Source: DATKMS01 sp041497995 (GTDB taxonomy: Bacteria; Desulfobacterota; Binatia; HRBIN30). From it: a stretch of 26,292 nt of DNA. The notes beneath the pieces were generated by a model, which was not told the origin of the DNA, searched no databases, and saw only the letters and a program-made list of their open reading frames with translations. A program made the position numbers and the translations under genes. Shown here piece by piece: positions 6,197 to 15,095 of this stretch. How positions within the stretch are numbered: the stretch's first letter is position 1; every line of letters starts with the position of its first letter. The stretch covers positions 1 to 26,292 of the forward strand of contig JBGQHM010000050.1 of NCBI GenBank assembly GCA_041497995.1. Reading direction: 5' to 3'.

Positions 6197-7846
6197 ATGA
6201 AAAAACGGCTTGAGGGGCTGCTTCAGCACGCATTATTGAAAGCCATTGAGGGGGGAGCGCTGAAGTCTAGTAGCCTCCCCCCTTTGTTTTTCGAGGTACC
6301 GAAGGATCCCGGCTTCGGTGACGTGGCCTCGACCGTTGCGTTGGCGCTCGCCCGCCAGGAGCGCAGCGCGCCGCGCGCAATCGCCGAGCTGATCGTTCGC
6401 TACATCGAAGATCCCGATGGACTGCTGGCGTCCACCGACATTGCCGGGCCAGGGTACATCAATTTTCGTCTGTCGCCGCACTTCTGGGAGCGCTGCCTCG
6501 CGGAGATCGAGGGCGACGACTTCGGCGACATCCAGCTCAGCGACGGCCGACGGGTTCTGGTCGAATTCGTCAGCGCCAACCCCACCGGCCCGCTCACCGT
6601 CGGCCACGGCCGCAACGCCGTGCTTGGTGACGCCATCGCGCGATTGCTCGAGGCCACCGGCCATCAGGTCATGCGCGAGTACTACTTTAACAACGCCGGC
6701 CGGCAAATGATGCTGCTCGGTGCCTCAGTGCGCGCGCGCTACCTGGAGCTGCTAGGCGATGCCGTTGAGTTTCCAGCAGACGGGTACCGCGGCGAGTATA
6801 TCGTCGACGTTGCCCGTACACTGCGTGCGGAGCACGGCGACGTGTTGCGGAACGAGCCGGCGACGGGTCGCTTCAAGCAAGCGGCCGAGCGCGCCATTTT
6901 TGCGGACATCGAGGCGACCCTGACGCGCATGGGCATCCGCTTCGATAGCTACTTCAACGAAGATTCGCTGTACTCGGGCGGCCAGATCGCCGCCATGCTC
7001 GAAGACTTGCGCGCGCAGGATTTGGCCTTCGATCACGACGGCGCAGTTTGGCTGCGCGGCGAACGGCTTGGGTTGGGGAAGGACCGCGTGCTGGTGAAGT
7101 CGAGTGGGGAGCCCGCCTACCGTCTTCCGGATATCGCCTACCATAAGCAGAAGCTCGGCCGCGGCTTCGACCTGCTCATTGACGTGCTGGGTGCAGACCA
7201 CATCGCCGAGCACGAGGATGTACGCAGCGCCCTGCGCGCCCTCGCCTTCGACGTCGACAAGATCAAGGCAGTGATCTACCAGTTCGTCACGCTGACGCGT
7301 GGCGGGGTGCAGGTGAAGATGTCGACGCGCCGCGCCGAGTACGTGACCGTCGACGAGTTGCTCGACGAAGTCGGCCGCGACGTTGTGCGCTTCTTCTTCC
7401 TCACGCGCAAAGCCGACAGCCATCTGGAATTCGATCTGGATCTGGCGAAAAAGCAGTCAGCCGACAACCCCGTCTTCTACGTGCAGTACGCCCATGCGCG
7501 CGTCTGCAGCCTGTTCCGCCAAGCCGCTGAGGCGGGTATCGCGCGTCACCACGCGCCGGCGGCGCATCTCGAGACATTGACGGCTGCAGAGGAATTGGCC
7601 GTGGTGAAGCTGCTGGCGCAGTACACCGACACCGTCGAGGAAGCGGCGCGCGCCTTGGAGCCGCATCGGGTGGTGTTCTACTTGATCGAGCTGGCCAGCG
7701 AGTTTCATCGCTTCTACAACCGACACCGCGTGATCACCGAGGATCCAGCGCGGACGGCGGCACGTCTGTACCTGGCGTGGGCGGTTGGGAGAGTGCTCAA
7801 GATGGGCCTGGCGCTCGTCGGGGTCAGCGCGCCCGAGAAGATGTGA
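6197..7846 (+). CDS. argS: Arginyl-tRNA synthetase
   Basis: A 549-residue class I aminoacyl-tRNA synthetase that charges tRNA-Arg in the cytoplasm. It has the N-terminal Add1-type domain (PPLFFEVPKDPGFGDVAS), the HIGH-type signature in SANPTGPLTVGHGRN (H137-N140), and a KMSKS-like KMSTR (K374-R378), which many ArgRS enzymes lack. The DALR anticodon-binding domain ends with ASEFHRFYNRHRV and a hydrophobic C-terminus GLALVGVSAPEKM, as expected. Length is at the short end of normal. GGAGG directly abuts the ATG with no spacer, which is odd, but the N-terminal sequence is family-typical and no better in-frame start is near. The SPOR gene follows with an 11-base gap. Confidence 0.97.
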   Translation: MKKRLEGLLQHALLKAIEGGALKSSSLPPLFFEVPKDPGFGDVASTVALALARQERSAPRAIAELIVRYIEDPDGLLASTDIAGPGYINFRLSPHFWERCLAEIEGDDFGDIQLSDGRRVLVEFVSANPTGPLTVGHGRNAVLGDAIARLLEATGHQVMREYYFNNAGRQMMLLGASVRARYLELLGDAVEFPADGYRGEYIVDVARTLRAEHGDVLRNEPATGRFKQAAERAIFADIEATLTRMGIRFDSYFNEDSLYSGGQIAAMLEDLRAQDLAFDHDGAVWLRGERLGLGKDRVLVKSSGEPAYRLPDIAYHKQKLGRGFDLLIDVLGADHIAEHEDVRSALRALAFDVDKIKAVIYQFVTLTRGGVQVKMSTRRAEYVTVDELLDEVGRDVVRFFFLTRKADSHLEFDLDLAKKQSADNPVFYVQYAHARVCSLFRQAAEAGIARHHAPAAHLETLTAAEELAVVKLLAQYTDTVEEAARALEPHRVVFYLIELASEFHRFYNRHRVITEDPARTAARLYLAWAVGRVLKMGLALVGVSAPEKM

Positions 7847-7857
7847 GAGGTGAACGA

Positions 7858-8538
7858 GTGCGACGCGGCGAGCGTGCAGGCAGAGCGGGTAAGGGCGTAG
7901 CCGGCCTCGGCTTGGGACAGCTCTTCGCCCTGATCTTCGGCTTTCTGATCACATCGGCATTGATCTTTCTTTTCGGCATTTGGGTGGGCCGCGACATTAC
8001 CGAACGCCGCCTCGCGTCGCAGGAGCGCGTCGTCCGCATGCCGGTGCCGATTCAGCCGACGCCGGCAGCAGACGCGAAGGGCACCGACGTGGATCTGACC
8101 TTCTACCAAAAGCTGAAAGAGAAGGCGGAGCAGCGCCTGCAGGAAACCGCGACCGCGGGTACACCGTCTCCCGCCGCTGCGCGCGTTACCCAGATGGTTC
8201 CGCCGACCTCGACACCGACTGGCGCGATGGGAAAACGAGCACCACAAACGACGCCGACCGCGCGCCCGAAGCGCGAAACGGAACACGGTGAGGAATGGGC
8301 GGACAAGGGATGGACGGTTCAGGTCAACGCCACGACCAACCCGCAGCAAGCCACCGATCTGGCGCACGGCCTGCGCTCCAAGGGGTACGATGCGTACACG
8401 GTGCAGGCGCCCATGCGCGGGCAGACGTGGTATCGCGTCCGCGTCGGCCGCTTCCCGAGCCGGGATAAGGCGAAGGAGTTGGAGACCAAGCTCAAGAGTG
8501 CAGAAGGAATGGAGAACGCGTACGTCACGCCTCAATGA
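7858..8538 (+). CDS. Membrane-anchored SPOR-domain protein
   Basis: A 226-residue bitopic protein. A basic N-terminus (about 12 residues) is followed by one transmembrane segment (22-43, LFALIFGFLITSALIFLF), a Pro/Thr/Ala-rich periplasmic linker, and a C-terminal SPOR domain from about 150 (GWTVQVNATTNPQQA ... WYRVRVGRFPSRDKAKEL ... AYVTPQ). SPOR domains bind septal peptidoglycan lacking stem peptides, so a cell-division or wall role is likely. The start is GTG 7858 with GAGAGG 7 bases upstream; GTG 7843, overlapping the argS stop, is possible and would add five residues. The argS-SPOR pairing is a common neighbourhood in delta-type bacteria. It lies 43 bases before trpE and is probably co-transcribed. 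Confidence 0.85.
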   Translation: MRRGERAGRAGKGVAGLGLGQLFALIFGFLITSALIFLFGIWVGRDITERRLASQERVVRMPVPIQPTPAADAKGTDVDLTFYQKLKEKAEQRLQETATAGTPSPAAARVTQMVPPTSTPTGAMGKRAPQTTPTARPKRETEHGEEWADKGWTVQVNATTNPQQATDLAHGLRSKGYDAYTVQAPMRGQTWYRVRVGRFPSRDKAKELETKLKSAEGMENAYVTPQ

Positions 8539-8548
8539 GTGTTGCATG

Positions 8549-8560
8549 GTGAACGTTCAC
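8549..8560. promoter_or_regulatory. Perfect 12-base palindrome upstream of trpE
   Basis: GTGAACGTTCAC is perfectly self-complementary and lies 21 bases before the trpE ATG, in the only gap of any size within the argS-lptD run. It does not resemble the E. coli trp operator. There is no room for a leader peptide and attenuator. It may be a repressor site or chance. Confidence 0.3.
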
Positions 8561-8581
8561 TGATCACTGGTTACTTCTCCA

Positions 8582-10054
8582 ATGTACACACCTGAGTTCG
8601 ATGAGTTCTGCGCGCTCGCGCAGCGGGGCAACCTGGTACCTGTCTATCGCGAGATCCTCGCTGATCTGGAGACGCCGGTGTCTGCGTTCTTGAAGATCGA
8701 TGACGGCGGCGACGGGTTCCTGCTGGAGAGCGTCGAGGGTACCGAGAAGTGGGCGCGCTACAGCTTCCTCGGCACCGCGCCCGAGCTGTCGGTCAGCACG
8801 AAGGGCAAGAGCGTGCGGCTGGAGCGCCTGGGGCGGCCAGCCGAGGAACGCGAAGTCGCGGATCCGTTGATCGCCATCCGCGAGTTGCTGGCACGGTACA
8901 AGCCGGTACAAGTTAAGGGCTTGCCGCGTTTCTCCGGTGGGCTCGTCGGCTACCTCAGCTACGATCTGGTGCGCTTCTTCGAGGAGCTACCGGCGATCGC
9001 GGCGGATGACCTCAACATGCCCGACCTGCATCTGTTGCTCGCCGACACGCTGCTGATCTTCGACAACATTGCACACAAGATAAAAGTGGTCGCGCATGCC
9101 CATCTGGACGTCGGCACCGATCTGCGTTCGGCCTACGATCAAGCATGCGCCAAGGTGGAGCGTTTGATTGCGCGTCTGCAGCAACCGGTAACAGCACCAC
9201 GTTCGCTGACTGCTCGCGAGCCCGGACCGATTGGCTCTAACCTGACACAGGAGCAGTACGAGGCGATCGTGCGGCGGGCGAAGGAATACATCGTCGCCGG
9301 TGATGTCATCCAAGTTGTGCTGGCGCAGCGCTTCGAGTGTCCGTTGCGAGCCCACCCGTTCAACATCTATCGATGTCTGCGCGCGGTGAATCCGTCGCCC
9401 TACATGTTCTTCTTGCGCATGGGACCGCATACGATGGTGGGCGCATCGCCCGAAGTGATGGTGCGGCTGGAAGGTCGTGAGTTGACGGTCCGTCCCATTG
9501 CGGGCACGCGCCCGCGCGGAACCGAGGAGAAGCAGGACACACAGTTCGAGCACGAGCTGGTGACGGATCCGAAGGAGATCGCCGAGCACATCATGCTGGT
9601 TGACCTGGGCCGCAACGACGTCGGCCGGGTGGCGAAGATCGGCACCGTGGCCGTGACTGAGCGGCTCGTTGTCGAGCGCTACTCGCACGTGATGCACCTA
9701 GTCTCGAACGTGCGCGGCGAGCTGTGCGACGGGCTCGATTCCTTCGATGCGCTGCGCGCCACATTTCCCGCCGGCACGTTGACGGGTGCACCGAAGATTC
9801 GCGCCATGGAGATCATCGACGAGCTCGAACCGGTCCGCAGGGGCTTTTATGGCGGAGCGGTCGGCTACTTCGACTTCTCCGGGAACATGGACACTTGTAT
9901 TACCATCCGAAGCCTGCAGGTGTCGGGCAGCAAGGTCTACATCGGTGCCGGCGCCGGCATCGTCGCCGATTCGGAGCCCGAGCGGGAATACGCTGAGTGC
10001 GTCAACAAGGCGCGCGCGTTGGTGCAGGCGGTGCGCCTGGCTGAAGCAATGTGA
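8582..10054 (+). CDS. trpE: Anthranilate synthase component I
   Basis: A 490-residue enzyme that, with TrpG, converts chorismate and glutamine to anthranilate, the first committed step to tryptophan. The N-terminal domain carries LLES (47-50), the Trp feedback-binding motif of regulated TrpE. The C-terminal chorismate-binding domain is complete: NPSPYMFFLRMG, IAGTRPRGTEEKQD, DLGRNDVGRV, FPAGTLTGAPKIRAMEII and GAGAGIVADSEPEREY. The LLES motif and the trp-operon setting favour TrpE over PabB. The ATG lies 43 bases after the SPOR gene without a clear ribosome site. trpG starts 3 bases after its stop. Confidence 0.97.
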   Translation: MYTPEFDEFCALAQRGNLVPVYREILADLETPVSAFLKIDDGGDGFLLESVEGTEKWARYSFLGTAPELSVSTKGKSVRLERLGRPAEEREVADPLIAIRELLARYKPVQVKGLPRFSGGLVGYLSYDLVRFFEELPAIAADDLNMPDLHLLLADTLLIFDNIAHKIKVVAHAHLDVGTDLRSAYDQACAKVERLIARLQQPVTAPRSLTAREPGPIGSNLTQEQYEAIVRRAKEYIVAGDVIQVVLAQRFECPLRAHPFNIYRCLRAVNPSPYMFFLRMGPHTMVGASPEVMVRLEGRELTVRPIAGTRPRGTEEKQDTQFEHELVTDPKEIAEHIMLVDLGRNDVGRVAKIGTVAVTERLVVERYSHVMHLVSNVRGELCDGLDSFDALRATFPAGTLTGAPKIRAMEIIDELEPVRRGFYGGAVGYFDFSGNMDTCITIRSLQVSGSKVYIGAGAGIVADSEPEREYAECVNKARALVQAVRLAEAM

Positions 10055-10057
10055 CCT

Positions 10058-10639
10058 ATGTTGCTGATGATCGATAACTACGATTCGTTCACATACAACG
10101 TGGTCCAGTATCTGGGCGAGTTGGGAGCTGACGTGCGTGTCTATCGCAACGACGCGATTACGCTCGAGGAGGTGGCGGCGCTGCATCCACAGCAGATCGT
10201 GATTTCGCCTGGGCCCTGCACACCCGCCGAGGCGGGAATTTCAGTCGAGCTTATCCGCCGCTTCGCGGGGACCGTCCCGATTTTCGGTGTCTGCCTCGGG
10301 CACCAGGCGATCGGCGCCGCCTTCGGCGGGCACATCGTGCGGGCGGGGCGGCTCATGCATGGGAAGACATCGCCGATCTTCCACGATAACCGCACCGTCT
10401 TCCACGGCCTGAGTCAGCCGTTCGAGGCGACGCGCTACCACTCGTTGTTGATCGAGCGTGCGACTCTGCCGGCGTGTCTCGAACTCAGCGCATGGACCGC
10501 CGAGGGGGAGATTATGGGTGTCCGTCACCGCGAGTTCTTGCTCGAAGGCATCCAGTTTCATCCTGAATCGATCCTGACGGTCGAAGGGAAGCAGCTGCTG
10601 AAGAATTTCCTCGACCTCACGCATCGTGCTGCGGGGTAG
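10058..10639 (+). CDS. trpG: Anthranilate synthase component II (glutamine amidotransferase)
   Basis: A 193-residue class I glutamine amidotransferase that supplies ammonia to TrpE. The nucleophile Cys79 is in FGVCLGHQAIG, the His168 and Glu170 pair is in QFHPESILT, and the oxyanion segment is SPGPCTPAEAG. The start MLLMIDNYDSFTYN is typical of TrpG/PabA. A single copy in the window could serve PabB elsewhere as well. It is separate from trpD, unlike enterobacterial TrpGD fusions. Confidence 0.97.
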   Translation: MLLMIDNYDSFTYNVVQYLGELGADVRVYRNDAITLEEVAALHPQQIVISPGPCTPAEAGISVELIRRFAGTVPIFGVCLGHQAIGAAFGGHIVRAGRLMHGKTSPIFHDNRTVFHGLSQPFEATRYHSLLIERATLPACLELSAWTAEGEIMGVRHREFLLEGIQFHPESILTVEGKQLLKNFLDLTHRAAG

Positions 10640-10643
10640 GGCG

Positions 10644-11657
10644 GTGGACGTTCGAACCGCGCTTGCGCACGCCGTTGCCGGCACGTCATTCAGTGAGGCA
10701 GAGATGGAAGCCGTGATGCGCGAACTGATGGGAGGGACTGCGACGCCCGCGCAGATCGGTGGCTTGCTGGTCGCGTTGCACATGAAAGGGGAGACTGTTG
10801 GGGAGATCACCGGGGCGGTGCGCGCACTGCGCGCGCACGCGACGCGGGTGCATCCACGCGCGCCGGTAGTCGTCGACACGTGCGGAACCGGTGGCGACCG
10901 GCGCGGCACGTTCAACATCTCGACCGCGGCGGCCTTCATTGCGGCCGGCGCCGGGCTCACGGTCGCCAAGCACGGCAACCGCGCGATGTCGGGAACGGTC
11001 GGCGGCGCTGACGTTCTCGAAACGTTGGGCGTGAGAATCGATCTGGCGCCGGCGCAGGTCGGCGCGTGCATCGACGAGGTCGGTATCGGATTCTTGTTTG
11101 CCCAGGTCTTTCACCCCGCAATGCGCCACGTAGCAGGTCCACGTCGTGAGCTCGGCGTCCGCACGATTTTCAACCTCTTGGGCCCACTGTCCAACCCGGC
11201 CGGCGCGCGCCACCAAGTGGTGGGCGTCTTTGCCGCAGAGTGGACGGAGCCGCTGGCGCATGCGCTCGGTCGTCTCGGGGCGGTGCACGCGCTGGTCGTC
11301 CACGGGGAGGATGGTTTGGACGAGATCTCGTTAGCGGCGCCGACGCAGCTGTCGGAATGGACCGACGGCACGGTGCACACGTACCGTATCACTCCGGAAG
11401 AGTTCGGGTTCACACGCTGCCGTGACGCCGATTTGGAAGGCGGCAACCGCGACGCGGCGGCCGCCATCATCCGCGGGATTCTCGCGGGTGCCAGCGGTCC
11501 GCGCGCGGATATAGCCGTACTCAACGCCGCCGCGGCGATCTACGTCGGTGGATTGGTGCCATCCGTCGCTGCGGGAATCGACCGCGCGCGGGAGTCCATC
11601 CGGAGCGGCCGCGCGCGCAACAAACTGGAGCAGCTGATCGAGTTCACACGTCGATGA
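10644..11657 (+). CDS. trpD: Anthranilate phosphoribosyltransferase
   Basis: A 337-residue enzyme joining anthranilate to PRPP. Signatures are DTCGTGGDRRGTFNIST (PRPP-binding glycine loop), AKHGNRAMSGTVGGADVLE, FAQVFHPAMRHVAGPRRELG and FNLLGPLSNPAG. The GTG at 10644 gives MDVRTALAHAVAG, matching the usual family N-terminus, 4 bases after the trpG stop. An upstream in-frame GTG at 10626 would overlap trpG by 14 bases and add six residues. Its stop overlaps the trpC start as ATGA. Confidence 0.96.
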   Translation: MDVRTALAHAVAGTSFSEAEMEAVMRELMGGTATPAQIGGLLVALHMKGETVGEITGAVRALRAHATRVHPRAPVVVDTCGTGGDRRGTFNISTAAAFIAAGAGLTVAKHGNRAMSGTVGGADVLETLGVRIDLAPAQVGACIDEVGIGFLFAQVFHPAMRHVAGPRRELGVRTIFNLLGPLSNPAGARHQVVGVFAAEWTEPLAHALGRLGAVHALVVHGEDGLDEISLAAPTQLSEWTDGTVHTYRITPEEFGFTRCRDADLEGGNRDAAAAIIRGILAGASGPRADIAVLNAAAAIYVGGLVPSVAAGIDRARESIRSGRARNKLEQLIEFTRR

Positions 11658-12430
11658 TTCTCGACGAGATCGTACGCGACAAGCGCGCCAGGTTGCAGCA
11701 GGCAAAAGCAGCGGTATCGCTCGCCGAGCTGCAGCAGCGGGCACTGTTCCGGGTACCACGGCGTCCGTTGCGCGCCGCACTGGAGGCGCGCCATCGCGCG
11801 ATCATTGCGGAGGTCAAGAAGGCCTCACCCTCGAAGGGAGTGATTCGCGCCGACTTCGACCCGGTGCGCATTGCGGCGCGCTACGCGGAGAGCGGTGCCG
11901 CGGCGATCTCGGTACTGACGGAGGAACACTATTTCCAGGGACACCTCGACTACCTCGCGGCGATTCGTCAGGCAGTGAGCGTACCGTTGCTCCGCAAAGA
12001 CTTTCTGTTTGATCCGTATCAGCTCTACGAAGCGCGTGCCTTCGGTGCGGACGCGGTGCTCCTCATCGTCGCGATCTTGCCGGATACACTCCTCCAGGAG
12101 CTGCTGTGGTTAGCGGACGAGCTGAACCTCAGTCCGCTCGTCGAAATCCACGATCGCGCCGAGTTGGACCGGGCGATTCGCAGCGGCGCGCACCTGCTGG
12201 GGATCAACAATCGTGATCTGCGGACCTTCCGCACGACGTTAGCGACTACCGAAGAGTTGTTGCCCGCGGTGCCACCTGACGCGTTCGTCGTGGCCGAGAG
12301 CGGGATTGAGACTCCGGCAGACATCGAGCGTCTCGAACGCGTCGGTGTCGGCGCGTTCTTGATCGGCGAGGCCTTCATGCGGGCGCCCGATCCTGGGGTA
12401 CGACTGGGAGAGTTTCTCGGCGCGTGTTGA
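11654..12430 (+). CDS. trpC: Indole-3-glycerol phosphate synthase
   Basis: A 258-residue TIM-barrel enzyme that closes the indole ring from CdRP. It shows AEVKKASPSKG (catalytic Lys on the first strand), LRKDFLFDPYQLYEARAFGADAVLLI, PLVEIHD, GINNRDLRTF, VAESGIETPADI and GAFLIGEAFM, in standard order and normal length. It is a separate gene, not a TrpC-TrpF fusion. The start shares ATGA with the trpD stop, implying coupled translation. Confidence 0.97.
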   Translation: MILDEIVRDKRARLQQAKAAVSLAELQQRALFRVPRRPLRAALEARHRAIIAEVKKASPSKGVIRADFDPVRIAARYAESGAAAISVLTEEHYFQGHLDYLAAIRQAVSVPLLRKDFLFDPYQLYEARAFGADAVLLIVAILPDTLLQELLWLADELNLSPLVEIHDRAELDRAIRSGAHLLGINNRDLRTFRTTLATTEELLPAVPPDAFVVAESGIETPADIERLERVGVGAFLIGEAFMRAPDPGVRLGEFLGAC

Positions 12431-13059
12431 TGGGCGCAATCATGAGAACGCACGTACGTGTGAAGATTTGCGGCATCACCAGCCTCGATGATGCGAGCGC
12501 CGCGATCGCCGCGGGTGCAGCCGCGCTGGGGTTCAACTTCTACCCGCAGAGTCCGCGCCACGTGACTCCGGAGGCGGCGGCTGACATCGTGACGCAGCTG
12601 CCGCGCTCAGTGTGTACCGTTGGGGTTTTCGTCAACGAGCCGCGAGCGCGTGTGGCCTCGATCGCGGCTCAAGTCGGTCTCAGCACACTCCAGTTCCACG
12701 GCGACGAGAGCCCGGAATTCTGCCGCGGTTGGGCCCAGAAAGTGATCAAGGCAATCCGAGTCCGCGACGGGCACGCGGCGGCGAACGCGCAGCGCTACCC
12801 GGTTGATTTCATACTCGCTGATGCCTATGTGGAGGGGCAACGTGGCGGGACGGGCAGACGCATCGTGCCGATCCTGTTGGAAGGTTTCGAGCGGCGCCAT
12901 CTGATTCTGGCCGGAGGACTCACGCCGGAAAATGTAGCGGTGGCGGTGCGTGCCGTGCACCCATTCGCGGTGGACGTGGCGAGCGGTGTGGAGTGGGCTC
13001 CAGGTAAGAAGGATGTCGGCTTGATGAGACGGTTCATAGCGCATGCACAGACTTCCTGA
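12430..13059 (+). CDS. trpF: Phosphoribosylanthranilate isomerase
   Basis: A roughly 209-residue TIM-barrel isomerase acting between TrpD and TrpC. VKICGIT carries the catalytic Cys, ALGFNFYPQSPRHV, GVFVNE and LQFHGDESPEFC follow, and the C-terminal phosphate loops are LAGGLTPENV and DVASGVEWAPGKKD. The start is uncertain: ATG 12430 overlaps the trpC stop by one base (TGATG), GTG 12424 would add two residues, and ATG 12442 (MRTHVRVKICGIT) is closest to the usual family start. Confidence 0.95.
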   Translation: MGAIMRTHVRVKICGITSLDDASAAIAAGAAALGFNFYPQSPRHVTPEAAADIVTQLPRSVCTVGVFVNEPRARVASIAAQVGLSTLQFHGDESPEFCRGWAQKVIKAIRVRDGHAAANAQRYPVDFILADAYVEGQRGGTGRRIVPILLEGFERRHLILAGGLTPENVAVAVRAVHPFAVDVASGVEWAPGKKDVGLMRRFIAHAQTS

Positions 13060-14236
13060 TCGTCACGGTCACTTTGGTATCTTCGGCGGGCGCTACGTCG
13101 CCGAAACGTTGATGCCGGCGCTGCTCGAGCTGGACGTGGCCTACCGGCGCCTCCGACGCGACCCCGGGTTCCGCAAGGAGCTGCACCGCTACCTCACGGA
13201 GTACGCGGGTCGCGAGACGCCGCTGTACTTCGCGGAGCACCTGACGGCCAAGCTCGGCGGCGCGAAGATCTACCTGAAACGCGAAGACCTCTGTCACACC
13301 GGATCACACAAGATCAACAACGCGCTCGGGCAGGCGCTGCTGGCGCGGCGGATGGGTAAGCGACGCATCATTGCTGAGACCGGTGCGGGACAGCATGGCG
13401 TAGCCACTGCGACGGTGTGTGCCCTGTTCGGCCTGGAGTGCGAGGTCTTCATGGGGCGCGAAGACGTGCACCGCCAGTCGCTCAATGTGTTCCGCATGAA
13501 GCTGCTGGGCGCGGAGGTTCGGTCGGTCACGGCCGGGAGCCAGACGCTGAAGGACGCCATCAACGCAGCGCTGCGCGACTGGGTCACCAACGTCGAGCGC
13601 ACGCACTATCTGGTGGGGTCGACGATGTCGGCGCATCCGTATCCGATGATGGTGCGCGACTTCCAGTCGGTGATCGGGCGTGAGGCTCGCCGTCAGATTC
13701 TGCGACGCGAACGGCGTCTGCCGGACTATCTGATTGCGTGTGTTGGTGGCGGCAGCAACGCTATGGGTTTGTTCTACCCGTTCCTCGACGATCCGGACGT
13801 GCGCATGATTGGCGTCGAAGCCGGTGGTGCCGGTGTCGAAACCGGCCGCCATTCGGCCTCTATCAGCGCCGGTCAGGTCGGCGTGTTGCATGGGAAGAAG
13901 ACCTACATCCTGCAGGACGAGCTGGGACAGATACGGCCGGCGCATTCGATCTCCGCCGGGCTGGACTATCCTGGTGTGGGCCCCGAGCACGCTTACTTGC
14001 ACGACAGCGGTCGCGCGCAGTATCTCTCCGTGACAGACCCGGAGGCAGTCGAGGGGCTCAAGCTGCTGACGCGAACGGAGGGCATCATCCCGGCGCTCGA
14101 GAGTGCCCACGCCATCGCTTACACTGCGCAACTTGCACCCCAGCTGCGCCGCGAACAGATCATCGTCGTCAATCTGTCCGGGCGCGGCGACAAAGATATG
14201 AACACGGTCGCGGAGTATCTGGGCGTCACGCTGTAG
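13043..14236 (+). CDS. trpB: Tryptophan synthase beta chain
   Basis: A 397-residue PLP enzyme that condenses indole with serine. The PLP Lys is K90 in HTGSHKINN. The substrate loop ETGAGQHGVA, the phosphate-binding GGGSNAMG and the Glu of EGIIPALESAHA are present, as is the C-terminal NLSGRGDKDM. The wording is that of TrpB1, which partners TrpA, not the longer TrpB2. It overlaps the end of trpF by 17 bases, and trpA follows after 4 bases. Confidence 0.98.
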   Translation: MHRLPDRHGHFGIFGGRYVAETLMPALLELDVAYRRLRRDPGFRKELHRYLTEYAGRETPLYFAEHLTAKLGGAKIYLKREDLCHTGSHKINNALGQALLARRMGKRRIIAETGAGQHGVATATVCALFGLECEVFMGREDVHRQSLNVFRMKLLGAEVRSVTAGSQTLKDAINAALRDWVTNVERTHYLVGSTMSAHPYPMMVRDFQSVIGREARRQILRRERRLPDYLIACVGGGSNAMGLFYPFLDDPDVRMIGVEAGGAGVETGRHSASISAGQVGVLHGKKTYILQDELGQIRPAHSISAGLDYPGVGPEHAYLHDSGRAQYLSVTDPEAVEGLKLLTRTEGIIPALESAHAIAYTAQLAPQLRREQIIVVNLSGRGDKDMNTVAEYLGVTL

Positions 14237-14240
14237 TTGT

Positions 14241-15095
14241 ATGAACCGTATCGATCAAACCTTCGCCCGCCTGCGGGCGCAGCATACGGCCGCGCTGATT
14301 CCGTTCCTCACCGCCGGGGATCCTGATTTGGAGACAACGCGCGAGCTGATGCGGGTAGCGGCGGACAGTGGAGCCGACCTGTTGGAGCTTGCCGTTCCGT
14401 TTTCCGATCCTTCTGCGGATGGTCCGATCCTGCAGCGCTCCGCGGAGTTCGGTCTGGGTGCGGGCGCGTCGCTGCCACGGGTGCTCGAGATGGTCGCGGA
14501 CTTTCGCATGGACTTTGAGCTACCCGTGATCCTGTACGGATACTACAACCCGATTTTCCACTACGGACCGGAGCGCTTTGCGGCGGATGCGAGACGCGCT
14601 GGGGTCGATGCGGCGTTGGTGGTCGACCTGCCGCCCGAGGAGGCCGGCGAACTGCTCAAGTGGACACGCCTCGCGGGCGTCCATCTGATCTTCTTGCTGG
14701 CGCCGACAAGTGGCCCAGAGCGCATCCGCACCGTCCTCAAGTATGCGCGAGGCTTCGTGTACTACGTGTCGGTCACCGGTGTGACTGGGGTCCGGCCGAT
14801 GCAAGTAGACGCGGTGCGCCCGGCGGTAGAGCGCGTGCGGCGTGCGACCGAGCTGCCGATTGGAGTTGGCTTTGGGATCTCAACGCCCGAGCAGGTACGG
14901 GCGGTTGCGGAGTTCGCGGATGCGGCGGTGGTCGGAAGTGCGATCATGCGCGTGGTGGACCAACATCGTGGCTCACCAAGTTTAGTGGCTGAGGTTGGTG
15001 CGTTCATCCGACGCCTCAAAGAGGGCATCCGCCAAGCGCGCGCGCCGCATCAGGTGGAATCGCCAAGCGAGCGGGTGCCACATGGCGGCGAATGA
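14241..15095 (+). CDS. trpA: Tryptophan synthase alpha chain
   Basis: A 284-residue TIM-barrel lyase that releases indole to TrpB through the inter-subunit tunnel. Catalytic Glu49 and Asp60 fall at the same numbers as in the Salmonella enzyme (LLELAVPFSDPSADGP). IPFLTAGDPD, YYVSVTGVTGVR and GVGFGISTPEQV are all present. The C-terminus runs about 15 residues past the usual end (HQVESPSERVPHGGE), and this tail overlaps the folC start by 14 bases. Confidence 0.97.
   Translation: MNRIDQTFARLRAQHTAALIPFLTAGDPDLETTRELMRVAADSGADLLELAVPFSDPSADGPILQRSAEFGLGAGASLPRVLEMVADFRMDFELPVILYGYYNPIFHYGPERFAADARRAGVDAALVVDLPPEEAGELLKWTRLAGVHLIFLLAPTSGPERIRTVLKYARGFVYYVSVTGVTGVRPMQVDAVRPAVERVRRATELPIGVGFGISTPEQVRAVAEFADAAVVGSAIMRVVDQHRGSPSLVAEVGAFIRRLKEGIRQARAPHQVESPSERVPHGGE

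Noticed and set aside
7714..8547. 277-codon minus-strand open frame across the argS end and the SPOR gene
   Set aside because: It overlaps two well-supported plus-strand genes and encodes an Arg-rich low-complexity sequence.
8539..8581. trp leader peptide and attenuator before trpE
   Set aside because: The gap is only 43 bases, with no Trp-rich short frame, no terminator hairpin and no T-run.
8987..9697. 236-codon minus-strand open frame opposite trpE
   Set aside because: It shadows a complete, motif-rich trpE; the product is His/Arg-rich and matches no family I recognise.
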